Shown: positions 7,754 through 16,118, counted from the first letter of the stretch. The stretch: 39,271 nucleotides of DNA from Candidatus Krumholzibacteriia bacterium (GCA_025923935.1 JAICFA010000003.1:1-39271), one strand, 5' to 3'. Made by a program: numbers and translations. The notes: a model not told the origin generated them from the letters alone.

Positions 7754-9366
7754 TGCGCGTTCGGGTCGTAAAGGAACACTTCGCGGAAGATGTCGCGCGA
7801 GCCGTCGCCATATTCGACCGCGGCCACGGCGATAAGCGGCCCTTTTTTCACGTCGATGCCGCTGCCGTTCACCCCGTCCCAAGGAAACGCATAGTATTGC
7901 CGGGCCGAGTTGTCCTCGAGAATCTTCACAATTTGACCCGTCATGTCGAAAACGCGCAGCGTGCAGCGGCTGGCGGTGCGGGTGGCATTGACGTCGAAAG
8001 CGTCGCCCGGGCGGAATGGTGCCCGCGTAAACAACCCCGCGCCGGTGTCGAAGTTGATCGTCAAGGTGTTGGAGCGCGGGCTCACGTTCATCGCGCCGTC
8101 GCGCAGCGTGGCGTAGATCTCGTTGCGGCCGGGCAACAACTCGAGGTCGAGCGCGAAGTCGTCGGCGATCACCGTCGACACCGAATCCACCAAGGCACCG
8201 TTGCGGTACACGCGTACGAAGGAGCCGTTGTCGCCCCCGTCGCTCGCGTGTCCGGAGAGCGGATACCGGCTGGTGTTCCAGGTGCTCGGCGCCGGGTCCA
8301 GGGTGGGTGGTGGCGGCGAGGTGAGGTCGAAGGTGAAGTTGAACACGTACGTCGCGGGCCGGCCGAAGCTATCGGTCGCGCGAAACTCAACCGAGTGCAG
8401 GCCCTGCGTCGTGAACGAATCCGCCAGCGGGATCGCAAAGCGCAGCTCATCGTCGATAACCGTCGCCCCCGTTACAAGCTGGTAGGGGCGATTCGTCGCA
8501 TAGCGAACCGCGAGCGAATCCACGCCGTTACGGTCGAAGGCAAACCCGTGCAAACTGTCGGGAACCACGGCGACCGAAACATTCTCTGCAAGACTGGTGA
8601 TTGTCACGCTAGGCGGGCGCGTGTCGACGTCGAAATGATACCTCGTGGTGTCGACGAGGCCAGCCACGTCCGCCAGCGTCAGCTTCACCGCGAATTCTCC
8701 GTCTGCGGGTGGAGTGGTTTCGGCGGTCGCGTTCCAGGTCAGCACATAATTACCGTTCTGACCTGCGAATGGTGGTGAGGTGATGAGCGAAACCGGTGTC
8801 ACCCGCGCGCCGCCCGGTGCAAAAAATTCGCTGCGCAGTTCGTCGGGAACACGCCCTGTGACCACCGGCGATGCATTGGCCACGGTGAACGAAACATTGA
8901 CCGATTGGGCCGCGCTGGGTGCACCGGGTGCATAGGGATTGGGGAGCACGCTCAGGATGTGAATCGAGGGAGCGGTGACGTCGACAAAGATGGGGAGCGA
9001 CGACACCGAATCGGGGTTTGCGCCGGTGCTCGCGTACAGCGTCACGAGGTACATGCCCTCGGGCACCAACGAATCATTGTCGCGCCGGCCGTCCCAAAAA
9101 TACTCCTGCTCCGCCGTCCCCTCCGGGCCCAGCGCTTTCAATGTCCGCACCGGTGTGATCGAGTCGGCCGCATACACGATGAGCGATGCCTCCGCCGCGG
9201 CCGAAAGCCGGTAGCGGATGCGGGATTCGTCCTGGGTACCGTCGCCGTTGGGCGAGATCGCGTTCTGCGCATCGAAGCGCGTCACGATGGTCTGCGCGCG
9301 CGCGATCGGTGCCAACAGCGCGGCCAAGAGAACACCGGCGATGATCGGGATGGGGAATCGAATCAA
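7750..9366 (-). CDS. Secreted protein with FlgD-type Ig-like domains
   Basis: About 538 residues. The signal peptide is FPIPIIAGVLLAALLAPIARAQ. The mature start contains AISPNGDGTQDE, the calcium-binding-like motif typical of CHU_C/FlgD-type domains, followed by a FlgD-like Ig fold with FWDGRRDNDSLVPEGMYLV. Several Ig-like or cadherin-like units follow (about residues 120-430). A second FlgD-like domain closes the protein (TLRVFDMTGQIVKIL, FPWDGVNGSG). Such proteins are exported to the cell surface in FCB-group bacteria. I prefer the TTG start at 9366, seven bases after AAGG and directly before the signal peptide, over the TTG at 9402. It opens the coupled unit with the PorV-like barrel and O-antigen ligase. 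Function is not recognisable beyond surface or secreted protein. Confidence 0.82.
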   Translation of the reverse strand: MIRFPIPIIAGVLLAALLAPIARAQTIVTRFDAQNAISPNGDGTQDESRIRYRLSAAAEASLIVYAADSITPVRTLKALGPEGTAEQEYFWDGRRDNDSLVPEGMYLVTLYASTGANPDSVSSLPIFVDVTAPSIHILSVLPNPYAPGAPSAAQSVNVSFTVANASPVVTGRVPDELRSEFFAPGGARVTPVSLITSPPFAGQNGNYVLTWNATAETTPPADGEFAVKLTLADVAGLVDTTRYHFDVDTRPPSVTITSLAENVSVAVVPDSLHGFAFDRNGVDSLAVRYATNRPYQLVTGATVIDDELRFAIPLADSFTTQGLHSVEFRATDSFGRPATYVFNFTFDLTSPPPPTLDPAPSTWNTSRYPLSGHASDGGDNGSFVRVYRNGALVDSVSTVIADDFALDLELLPGRNEIYATLRDGAMNVSPRSNTLTINFDTGAGLFTRAPFRPGDAFDVNATRTASRCTLRVFDMTGQIVKILEDNSARQYYAFPWDGVNGSGIDVKKGPLIAVAAVEYGDGSRDIFREVFLYDPNAQ

Positions 9367-9404
9367 GCGACTACCTTGAAACTCGGGGGGTGTGCACAAC
9401 AAGA

Positions 9405-9432
9405 AGTATCACGGCAAGCGCGCCGCGGTCAA
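9405..9432 (-). promoter_or_regulatory. Possible promoter of the FlgD-Ig/PorV-like/ligase operon
   Basis: On the minus strand TTGACC (five of six -35 matches, overlapping the sirtuin stop codon) is 16 bases from GATACT (four of six -10 matches). Transcription would begin about 30 bases before the TTG start of the FlgD-Ig gene. If real, it separates this three-gene operon from the EamA-sirtuin pair upstream. Confidence 0.4.
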
Positions 9433-10160
9433 CGGATTTGGGCCGCCAGTGCGGGCAATACCGACATCGCGCCACCCGGGACGAACACGTCCGCCAACTC
9501 TGACAGCGGCGTGGGCTCGGGGTTGATTTCGACGACGTGCGCCCCCGCCGCCTTTGCTTCGGCCGCGAAGCCCGCAGCGGGGTAGACGAGCCCGGACGTT
9601 CCCACGACCAAGAGCACGTCGCAGTGGGCGAGTGCATGGTAGGCGGCGTCGAGATGCGCGGGTTGCAGCATCTCGCCGAACCACACCACGTCGGGGCGAA
9701 GCAGCGAGCCGCAGGCACAATGCGGCGGTGTTTCGCCGCTTGCGAACGGCTCGCGCGCAGGATGGTCGCGGTCGAAGCACTTGTAGCGAAAAATATTCCC
9801 GTGCAGCTCGATCACGTGCTTCGATCCCGCCGCCGCGTGCAGGCCGTCGATGTTCTGCGTGAGCACGACGAAGGTGTGCGCGCGTGCCTCCCACTGCGCG
9901 AGTGCTACGTGCCCCGCGTGCGGCTGGGCCTGCGCGATCATCGCACGCCGGTCGGCGTACCAGCGCCACACCAACGCGGGATCGCGACGAAATCCGTCGC
10001 GCGTGGCCAGCGCTTGCGGATCGTAGTTCGCCCACAGGGCATTGGGCGCGTCGCGAAACGTCGGAATCCCACTTTCCTTCGACATGCCCGCGCCCGTTGT
10101 CACCACGATGCGCTGCGCGCCGCGTAGCATCTCGACCGCCTGTGCGAGCTCGTTGGTCAC
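9429..10160 (-). CDS. cobB: NAD-dependent protein deacylase, sirtuin class III type
   Basis: Removes acyl groups from lysines using NAD+, in the cytoplasm. The 243 residues contain TTGAGMSKESGIPTFR (NAD binding), TQNIDGLHAAAG, the catalytic His in ELHGNIF and DVVWFGEML. Tyr68 and Arg71 in WRWYADRR match the Tyr-x-x-Arg pair that gives SIRT5-like and E. coli CobB enzymes activity on succinyl or malonyl lysine. The zinc region is reduced: one Cys in YKCFDRDH and then PHCACGSLLRP, rather than two clear CxxC pairs. The GTG start overlaps the stop of the EamA transporter gene (GTGA), implying coupled translation. Symbol by family only; desuccinylase preference is an inference from the Tyr/Arg pair. 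Confidence 0.92.
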   Translation of the reverse strand: MTNELAQAVEMLRGAQRIVVTTGAGMSKESGIPTFRDAPNALWANYDPQALATRDGFRRDPALVWRWYADRRAMIAQAQPHAGHVALAQWEARAHTFVVLTQNIDGLHAAAGSKHVIELHGNIFRYKCFDRDHPAREPFASGETPPHCACGSLLRPDVVWFGEMLQPAHLDAAYHALAHCDVLLVVGTSGLVYPAAGFAAEAKAAGAHVVEINPEPTPLSELADVFVPGGAMSVLPALAAQIR

Positions 10161-11113
10161 GGGTGCGCCCGGCTCGGCTTGCGCGCCGGCGGCCACCACG
10201 TGGCGACTGCGATGCCCGCCAAGATGAGCGCGGCGCCCACACCGAGCCGCGGTGAGACAGTTTCGCCCAACAGCCATACGCCGAACAACACCGCGATCAC
10301 GGGAATAATGAAGGTTTGGTACGAGATCACGGTGACGTCGAGGTGTTTGATCGCGTAGAAAAAGAGCGAAAACGCACCCACCGATCCGGCCAGCGCGAGA
10401 TAGATGATCGAGAGCCACGTCGTGCGGTTGAACTCGAGGGGATTGGCGTTCTCGGAAATCAGCGCACCCACCCCCGCCGCCACCGCCCCGGTCGCGAACG
10501 GAATCAACAGCGATACCACCGGGTGATAGCCGCGGTTCCATTTCTTGGTGGCCACCGAGCCAATCGACGCGGCGCACACACTCCCCAGCACGCACGCGAC
10601 ACCGGCCGCGTGCTCGCTGCCGCCGGACGCAGCCCCGGCGCGCCAGCTGTCCGCGAAGATAACGGCGACACCGCCAATGCCGATCGCGATCCCCAACAGC
10701 TTGCGCGGTGTCAGCGGATCGTTGAGAGCGACGCGCGCGATCAGTGCGACGATGAGCGGCATAGTGGCGTACAGCACGGCCGCTTGCCCCGAGGGAATGC
10801 GCTGCTCGCCGAAGTAAACCAGCGAATACGGCAGCACGATGTGAAACATGCCGAGTGCCACACCCAACTTCACGAAATGGCCCTCGCGCGGGATGGGGAC
10901 GCGCAGCGCGCGCACAATGAGCCACACCGCGGTCGTGGCGATCGCCATGCGGACGGCGATGCTCGTCAACGGCGGCGCTCCCCGAAGGCCGATCTTGATC
11001 CCCATCCAGGTGGAGCCCCAAATAAGGCACATCGCGGCATACGCCAGCACGAGCCGGGTGGTGTGATTGCTCACAAGGATGCCGCCGCCGGTCGGGTCAT
11101 GGCCGGTCACCAT
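10157..11113 (-). CDS. EamA/DMT-family transporter
   Basis: Inner-membrane carrier of the drug/metabolite transporter superfamily, about 300-318 residues, with two EamA repeats of five helices each. Typical elements are YAAMCLIWGSTWMGIK in the first helix, SIAVRMAIA, the Pro-rich second-half entry, and SYQTFIIPVIAVLFGVWLLGE near the end. Family members export amino acids, nucleosides or other small metabolites; substrate cannot be read from sequence. I give the ATG at 11113 as in the ORF track, but the GTG at 11074 (just before NHTTRLVLAYAAM) fits the family start better and removes a Gly-rich extension; neither has a strong ribosome site. Its stop overlaps the sirtuin start. Confidence 0.9.
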   Translation of the reverse strand: MVTGHDPTGGGILVSNHTTRLVLAYAAMCLIWGSTWMGIKIGLRGAPPLTSIAVRMAIATTAVWLIVRALRVPIPREGHFVKLGVALGMFHIVLPYSLVYFGEQRIPSGQAAVLYATMPLIVALIARVALNDPLTPRKLLGIAIGIGGVAVIFADSWRAGAASGGSEHAAGVACVLGSVCAASIGSVATKKWNRGYHPVVSLLIPFATGAVAAGVGALISENANPLEFNRTTWLSIIYLALAGSVGAFSLFFYAIKHLDVTVISYQTFIIPVIAVLFGVWLLGETVSPRLGVGAALILAGIAVATWWPPARKPSRAHP

Positions 11114-11191
11114 AGCGCATGCCGAGACTTCGCGAAAGCAAGTCCTAACGCGGTGAAACCGGATGAGTTACACATGGCGAGCAGGCCGAGA

Positions 11192-11221
11192 TTGACACCC
11201 CGGGGAACGCGGGGGTAGCAT
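11192..11221 (+). promoter_or_regulatory. Probable sigma70-type promoter upstream of GT-C gene
   Basis: A perfect -35 box TTGACA is followed after 18 bases by TAGCAT (four of six -10 matches). The predicted transcript would start near 11228, leaving a leader of about 58 bases before the TTG start at 11286. It lies in the divergent gap to the EamA gene. Confidence 0.5.
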
Positions 11222-11285
11222 GAGACTCGATAAATCACCGTATTTCCCTGAGAGGTAATACCTAGTAACAACTGGTAACGTCCCC

Positions 11286-12992
11286 TTGAGAAAAATTAGC
11301 CCCGGCCTTTTCGTCGTCTTGGCGGCGGCGGCGGCAGTGCATCTGGCGATTGCCTTACAGGATTTCGGCACGCTCGCGCGCAACGGCTTCCTCTACGACG
11401 ATAGCTTTTATGCCTTCCAGATTGCGCGCAACATCGCGCACGGTGAAGGTGCCACGTTCGACGGCATCCACGCCACCAACGGCTTTCAGCCGCTCTACGT
11501 TGGTGTGCTGGTGCCGCTGTACTGGATTGCCGGGGACAGTCCTACCCTTCCGATTCATCTCGCGCTGATTTTCTCGGCGCTCATCACCGTCGCCACCGCG
11601 TTCATTCTTTATCGGCTGGTGGCGCGCCGCGCCAGCGAGGCGGCCGCGTTGATCGTCGCCGGCGCGTGGGCGTTCTCTCCCATCGTCATTCGACAAGCCG
11701 CCAACGGGCTCGAGACCGCACTGTCGCTGTTTTCGTGCGCGCTTGCCGTCGACTTCTATCTCCACCGCGTGCGCTCGGCGAGCGCGCCGTCGCGCCGCAC
11801 GTTTCTTGCGCTGGGGGCACTGCTTGGCTTCGCCATGCTGGCGCGCGTCGACCTGGGATTCTTGGCACTCGCCCTGGGCCTGGATTATTTGTTGGTGGCC
11901 CGCGGACGCATGCGCGGCGAAGGCGCGGCACTGCCGTGGCGCAGTAATGTCGCCACCGCGCTGGCGGCTGGGATCATCGTGTGTCTGCCGTGGGCCATTT
12001 ACGGCATCGCGTCGGTGGGCTCGCCCCTCTCCGAGAGCGGGCGCGCGACGCGCACGCTGGCCATCGCCTATGCGCCCTTCTTCGATTTGGGATCGTCCAC
12101 GGACCGCGAGCCCAGCGCCGGCTTCATGGCCCAGCACTTCGAGCGCTCGCTCAAGACACTCAAGGTGATTCCCGCCGTGCACCCCGTGTTCCGCGGCGTG
12201 CGCAAGATGTCGGAAGGCATGCACGGCGGCGAGACCGCGGCGAATATCATCGGCGTGATTCTGCTGGGGTCTTCCGCGGCGTGGTGGTGGCGCCGCCGCC
12301 GCAACCGGCCGGAGATGCGCGAGCTCGACTTCTTGCTCCTGTTCTGCGTGATGATGATCGTGGCGTATTCCACGTACGTGTTCGGCGTGTTCTTTTTCCT
12401 GCGCTATTACTATCCGCTGTATTTCGTCGGCATGGTGTTCGCCGGCTTGGCGGTCGACGACATCATCGCGTGGGCGCGCCGCCATTCGCTCGGCGTGCGC
12501 CGCGTCGCCCTCGCGGCCAGCGGGGTGTATGCCTCTGCGTTGTTGTTCATGAGCTACACCAGTGCCTTCCGCACCGTGCCGGTGTACGGCTTCTACGATG
12601 CGGCGCGCTGGGTCGCGACGCACACCGAGGCGTCGGAGACCATCGGCGTGTTCCAGGGCGGTGCCATCGGATATCTCTCCGACCGCCGCGTCGTCAACCT
12701 GGACGGCAAGGTCAACGGGGAAGCGTACCAGGCCATGCGCGAGGGCCGGATGCGCGAATACGTCGACCGCGCCCACATCGACTTCGTGCTCGACAGCGAG
12801 CGCGTCCTCGACCTCTTCCTCGGACCGTGGAGCGACGAAGATCGCGCGCGCATCGCGCACGACACGGTCTTCGACGGCGCCCGCCACGGTGTAAGCGGCT
12901 GGATCGGCTTCCGGCTCTCGCCACCGCGCGGCTACGGCGCCGGTGCCGCGAGCTCGTCGGCGCAGCGCGTGCAGCCGGACCGCGCGCCGTAA
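11286..12992 (+). CDS. GT-C type membrane glycosyltransferase-like protein
   Basis: 568-residue multi-pass membrane protein with an N-terminal helix (GLFVVLAAAAAVHLAIAL) and a first periplasmic loop with FLYDDSFYAFQIARNIAHG, which provides the paired Asp seen in GT-C enzymes. ATNGFQPLYVG and roughly ten further hydrophobic segments follow, then a soluble C-terminal domain of about 150 residues (from about 415) ending in an Ala/Ser-rich tail. This layout is common in uncharacterised envelope glycosyltransferases; donor and acceptor are unknown. The only in-frame start after the upstream stop is TTG at 11286, without a ribosome site; an internal GTG is possible. The stop codon TAA is the first three bases of a tandem repeat, so the repeat may have trimmed or replaced the original gene end. 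Confidence 0.78.
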   Translation: MRKISPGLFVVLAAAAAVHLAIALQDFGTLARNGFLYDDSFYAFQIARNIAHGEGATFDGIHATNGFQPLYVGVLVPLYWIAGDSPTLPIHLALIFSALITVATAFILYRLVARRASEAAALIVAGAWAFSPIVIRQAANGLETALSLFSCALAVDFYLHRVRSASAPSRRTFLALGALLGFAMLARVDLGFLALALGLDYLLVARGRMRGEGAALPWRSNVATALAAGIIVCLPWAIYGIASVGSPLSESGRATRTLAIAYAPFFDLGSSTDREPSAGFMAQHFERSLKTLKVIPAVHPVFRGVRKMSEGMHGGETAANIIGVILLGSSAAWWWRRRRNRPEMRELDFLLLFCVMMIVAYSTYVFGVFFFLRYYYPLYFVGMVFAGLAVDDIIAWARRHSLGVRRVALAASGVYASALLFMSYTSAFRTVPVYGFYDAARWVATHTEASETIGVFQGGAIGYLSDRRVVNLDGKVNGEAYQAMREGRMREYVDRAHIDFVLDSERVLDLFLGPWSDEDRARIAHDTVFDGARHGVSGWIGFRLSPPRGYGAGAASSSAQRVQPDRAP

Positions 12993-13094
12993 CCTCGGTT
13001 TCTGCGATCGTCCCTCTCCTGCTCGCTAACCTCGGCCCTGTAATCGTCCCTCTCCGCGCGGAGATAACCTCGGCCTCTGCGATCGTCCCTCTCC
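12990..13094. repeat. Three-copy direct repeat of about 30 bases
   Basis: Three near-identical units begin TAACCTCGG and end with the shared core ATCGTCCCTCTCC, at 12990-13019, 13027-13055 and 13065-13094. Copies 1 and 3 differ at two positions; copy 2 is more diverged. Gaps between units are only 7 and 9 bases, too short for CRISPR spacers. A perfect palindrome TCTCCGCGCGGAGA spans the end of copy 2 and the second gap (13051-13064). The first unit supplies the stop codon of the preceding gene. In the minus-strand frame the cores are 36 and 39 bases apart, so they read as a repeated RRGTI peptide, but I see no support for a gene there. Confidence 0.85.
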
Positions 13095-13176
13095 GCTCAT
13101 ACCGGCGCTCGATGAATCGCAAATTCGTGTTGTAGTCGAGCGCCGAAAATCGCGTCGAGGGATCGATCACAGAGGC

Positions 13177-14136
13177 CTAGTAGTTTTTGATGATGGGTTC
13201 CATCTCGTGCATGAGACGGACGCGGCCGCCGGGGCGTGACAGGACGGGGAGGGCGCGGGGCAGCACCTTGACGTCGAGGGGCCTGTCGCGACGGCCGAGG
13301 TATTCGCCGTCGATGTGAATGGGAAAGGGGTGCGAGGCGGTGACGCGAACGCGTGCGGCGGTATGAAGGCCGATACCGCGCTTGCCGGCGTGGCGACCGC
13401 GAATGGTGCTGGGCAAGAGCGACAGCATGCGCAGGCGCGGCATGCGATCGGCGGTGCACACGTCGAGGTGGCCGTCGTCGGCGACGGCGCGCGGGTTGAT
13501 GTAGAAACCGCCGCCGGCGCGCGGGCCGTTGCCGATCGACACGAGTAGAAATTCGCCGTCGATGCGACGGTTGCCATCGGGCGCGCCAACCGGCTCCGCA
13601 ACGAGATCCCCATCAAAGAGCTCCAACGAGAAGCGATTGGATTCGTACTGCGCGAGAGCTTTTCCCACCGCGAGCAGATACAGCGCGAGTCCGCGCACAC
13701 GCCGGATCGACAGACTGTGATAGGTAACGAGTGCTTCGAAGCCGATGCCGATGCTGTTGGCACAGTAGCGGTCGCCGCAGTCGAGGACGTCGAGACGAAA
13801 GCCCGCGCCGCGCGCCACCACCTCGGCGAGCTCTTCCGGCGTACGGGGACATTCCACCAAGGACGCGAAGTCGTTGCCCGAGCCGCTGGGGACGACCACC
13901 AACGGGACCGGGTGGGGCATGAGCCCGTTGACGACTTCGCTCACGGTCCCGTCGCCGCCCACCGCGCAAACCACGTCCGAATCGGCCGCCGCCTGCCGTG
14001 CTAGCTCGCTCGCGTGGCCCGGTCCTTGCGTCCAAAGGAATTGGGTATCGCCACGTACCGCACGGGCATAGCGCTCGACGGTGGTTCGCGTCCTACCGCG
14101 CCCGGCCATGGGGTTGGCTATGAAACTGACTCGCAT
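13177..14136 (-). CDS. Diacylglycerol/sphingosine kinase-like lipid kinase (DagK/YegS/BmrU family)
   Basis: Cytoplasmic or membrane-associated kinase of 319 residues that, by family, phosphorylates diacylglycerol or a related lipid alcohol with ATP and recycles lipids released in envelope synthesis. Visible motifs: FIANPMAGRGRTR at the N terminus (phosphate binding), CAVGGDGTVSEVVNGL (the GGDGT nucleotide-binding motif), VVPSGSGNDFA, and in the C-terminal beta-sandwich SIGNGPRAGGGFYINPRA and DGEY. The ORF track begins upstream at 14352, but the family start is MRVSFIANP at 14136. The start faces, and overlaps by 17 bases, the proposed start of the plus-strand propeller gene. The lipid substrate is not predictable. 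Confidence 0.92.
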   Translation of the reverse strand: MRVSFIANPMAGRGRTRTTVERYARAVRGDTQFLWTQGPGHASELARQAAADSDVVCAVGGDGTVSEVVNGLMPHPVPLVVVPSGSGNDFASLVECPRTPEELAEVVARGAGFRLDVLDCGDRYCANSIGIGFEALVTYHSLSIRRVRGLALYLLAVGKALAQYESNRFSLELFDGDLVAEPVGAPDGNRRIDGEFLLVSIGNGPRAGGGFYINPRAVADDGHLDVCTADRMPRLRMLSLLPSTIRGRHAGKRGIGLHTAARVRVTASHPFPIHIDGEYLGRRDRPLDVKVLPRALPVLSRPGGRVRLMHEMEPIIKNY

Positions 14137-16048
14137 ATTTTGCACGCGACCCTGCGCATCGCCACAGGGACACCCGAGGCTATCCGAGCAGCTGCGCGCG
14201 CGAAAACGGAATTCTGCGGGGGGCGCGGCGGTCGCCGCATTGGTGCTCGGCGCCTCCGCCACGCTTTGGGCCTCCCCGACGGCCACCGCGCTGCGCGACG
14301 TCTGGCACGTCGGACCCATGCCGGCGGTACGTGCGCTGTGCCATACCGGCAACCTGCTGTGGGTGGGAACGGCGGCCGGGCTCTATCTCGTCGATATTCG
14401 TAACGGCACCGTCCTCGCCCACGAAGTGGCGGGGGAGAAGCTGCCGTCGACATCGGTTCGCGCCATCGCGGCCAAGGGTGACAGCGTGTTCGTTGGCACC
14501 GACGCGGGGCTGGCCATGTTTCGCCGTGGGAAGGACGGTACCATCGAGTCGCGCGTGTTCGTGCCGGCTGCACCCGGACCTCTCAAGAAAGTCCCGCTCG
14601 CGCGCATCGCGGGACTGGGCGTGGGTGCGAACGGTGACGTGCTCCTCGCGACGTCGGGGCGCGGCGCCGGCATCATTACGCGCGGGCGCGGCTACGCCAT
14701 CACGCGGCGCGATTCGCTGCTCGACGACAAGGTGTTCGCCGTTGCCGATCGCGCCGATGGGACGCGCTACTTCGCGACGTCGATGGGATTGTGCGCGCAA
14801 GTGCGCGACACCGTGTTCGTCTCCTTCCAAGCCGGCGCGGGTATTCCGCGCGGCGAAGTGCGGGCACTCGCGCCCGCCGATCGAAAAACGTTCTACTTGC
14901 TGGTCGCGAATCACGGCGTATTTCGCTTCGACGGCGCGCACGCGGCGGAAGTGAAGTCGCCGCCCGACGTGCGGCTGCGCGACGCCATCGCGATCTCGGC
15001 GGGCAGCGACGGCACCTTGTGGGCCGTGGGCGACGGCTGGATCTACGCGCGGCGTGGAAGTAAGTGGACGCGCGTAACGCCGCCGGAATCGGATCGCGCA
15101 GCGCGCTGGACGGTGGTGGTCGCCGATGGCGCCGGCGCGTTCGTGGGGTCGAGCGATGGCCGCGTGCTGGCGGTGAATCGCGGGGGTGCCTTGCGTGTGG
15201 TACTGCCCGTGGGATTGCCGGCGGCGCGCGTGGAGTCGATCGCTGCCGACGGAACGGGTACCGCCTGGTTCGTGTGCGATGGGCAGCTGGTACGCGCCGA
15301 CGCCGCGGCGCGCACGTTCACGACGGACGACGCACCGAGCGACGTACGCGCCATCGCGCTGTCGCCCGTGGGCGAGGTGTGGACCGCGGGCCGCTGGAGT
15401 GTTCGCCACCGCGCGGCCGATGGATGGGCCGACGCCCACCCCGATGTGGCGGAGCCGGACCCGTCATTCACCGCGCTGGTCGCGGATGGGCGCGGGGTGT
15501 GGGTGGGCACCGCATCGGGAGCGCTGTACCGCTACGACGGCGGACTGTGGCTGCGCATGGCGCGCGCCAGCGGTGCTCGCGTCGACGAAATACACGCCGC
15601 GGACGAAAGCGCGTGGTCGCTGCGCGACGGCCGACTCTATCGCAGCGAAGACGGGCGCTGGCGGCATTACGCCGGCATCGACAGTGCCGCCGCGGTGGTC
15701 GATGTTGCGCGCTCGCCGGGTGGGGTGTGGGTGGCGGCGACCGAGACCGACCTGTACGCCTTCGACGAAGCGAAGCGCGCCTGGAAGCCGGGACGCGACT
15801 GGAGTGCGTCCGGTCCGGGTGCCCTGCGCGGTCGCATGCGCGCGTTGTCGTTCGACGCCGAGGGGCGCTTCATCGTCGGTACCACCGAAGGCGTGGCGCT
15901 GTGGGGTGCCAAGAGTGTGCGCTGGCTCACAGCGGGCGATGGACTCGGCGGCGCCCATGTCGCCGACCTCGCCGTCGACGGCGACCGTTTGTGGATTGGC
16001 TTTGCCGAAGATGGTGTTTCGGTAATTTCGCTGCGTGAGTTATGGTGA
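14120..16048 (+). CDS. Secreted beta-propeller protein with Reg_prop-like repeats
   Basis: About 642 residues, mostly WD/Reg_prop-like repeats. Recurrent units pair a Trp or Phe, VG(T/S), a Gly-rich turn and an aromatic residue, for example LLWVGTAAGLYLVD, VFVGTDAGLAMF, GVWVGTASGALYRYDGG and RLWIGFAEDGVSV; I count roughly ten or more. These repeats usually form the periplasmic sensor half of hybrid two-component kinases, but no transmembrane, kinase or response-regulator part follows. A hydrophobic segment AAVAALVLGASATLWA near residues 35-50 looks like a signal sequence with an unusually long, charged leader, so the true start may be later than the ATG at 14120 or use a rare codon. I do not recognise a specific function; a periplasmic or surface sensor or scaffold is plausible. 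Confidence 0.72.
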   Translation: MKLTRIFCTRPCASPQGHPRLSEQLRARKRNSAGGAAVAALVLGASATLWASPTATALRDVWHVGPMPAVRALCHTGNLLWVGTAAGLYLVDIRNGTVLAHEVAGEKLPSTSVRAIAAKGDSVFVGTDAGLAMFRRGKDGTIESRVFVPAAPGPLKKVPLARIAGLGVGANGDVLLATSGRGAGIITRGRGYAITRRDSLLDDKVFAVADRADGTRYFATSMGLCAQVRDTVFVSFQAGAGIPRGEVRALAPADRKTFYLLVANHGVFRFDGAHAAEVKSPPDVRLRDAIAISAGSDGTLWAVGDGWIYARRGSKWTRVTPPESDRAARWTVVVADGAGAFVGSSDGRVLAVNRGGALRVVLPVGLPAARVESIAADGTGTAWFVCDGQLVRADAAARTFTTDDAPSDVRAIALSPVGEVWTAGRWSVRHRAADGWADAHPDVAEPDPSFTALVADGRGVWVGTASGALYRYDGGLWLRMARASGARVDEIHAADESAWSLRDGRLYRSEDGRWRHYAGIDSAAAVVDVARSPGGVWVAATETDLYAFDEAKRAWKPGRDWSASGPGALRGRMRALSFDAEGRFIVGTTEGVALWGAKSVRWLTAGDGLGGAHVADLAVDGDRLWIGFAEDGVSVISLRELW

Positions 16049-16088
16049 GCCGTGAGCCACCCGGGGACGGGGTGTCCACGAAATGGCG

Positions 16089-16118
16089 TTGGTGGCCAAA
16101 AGACGGCTGTGGTACTAT
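16089..16118 (+). promoter_or_regulatory. Possible promoter of the GT2-Wzz-ligase operon
   Basis: TTGGTG and TACTAT are separated by 18 bases in the roughly 200-base gap after the propeller gene. Transcription would begin near 16125, leaving a leader of about 120 bases. The matches are moderate (four and five of six). Confidence 0.4.

Noticed and set aside
11355-12887. 510-residue minus-strand ORF opposite the GT-C gene
   Set aside because: Antisense shadow rich in Arg, His, Gln and Glu, with no domain.
12990-13094. Possible CRISPR array
   Set aside because: Only three units with 7-9 base gaps, one unit diverged, no cas genes in the window.
12712-13170. Minus-strand ORF with repeated RRGTIAEAEV-like peptide
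   Set aside because: The peptide repeat simply mirrors the DNA repeat; no ribosome site, and most of the frame is antisense to the GT-C gene.
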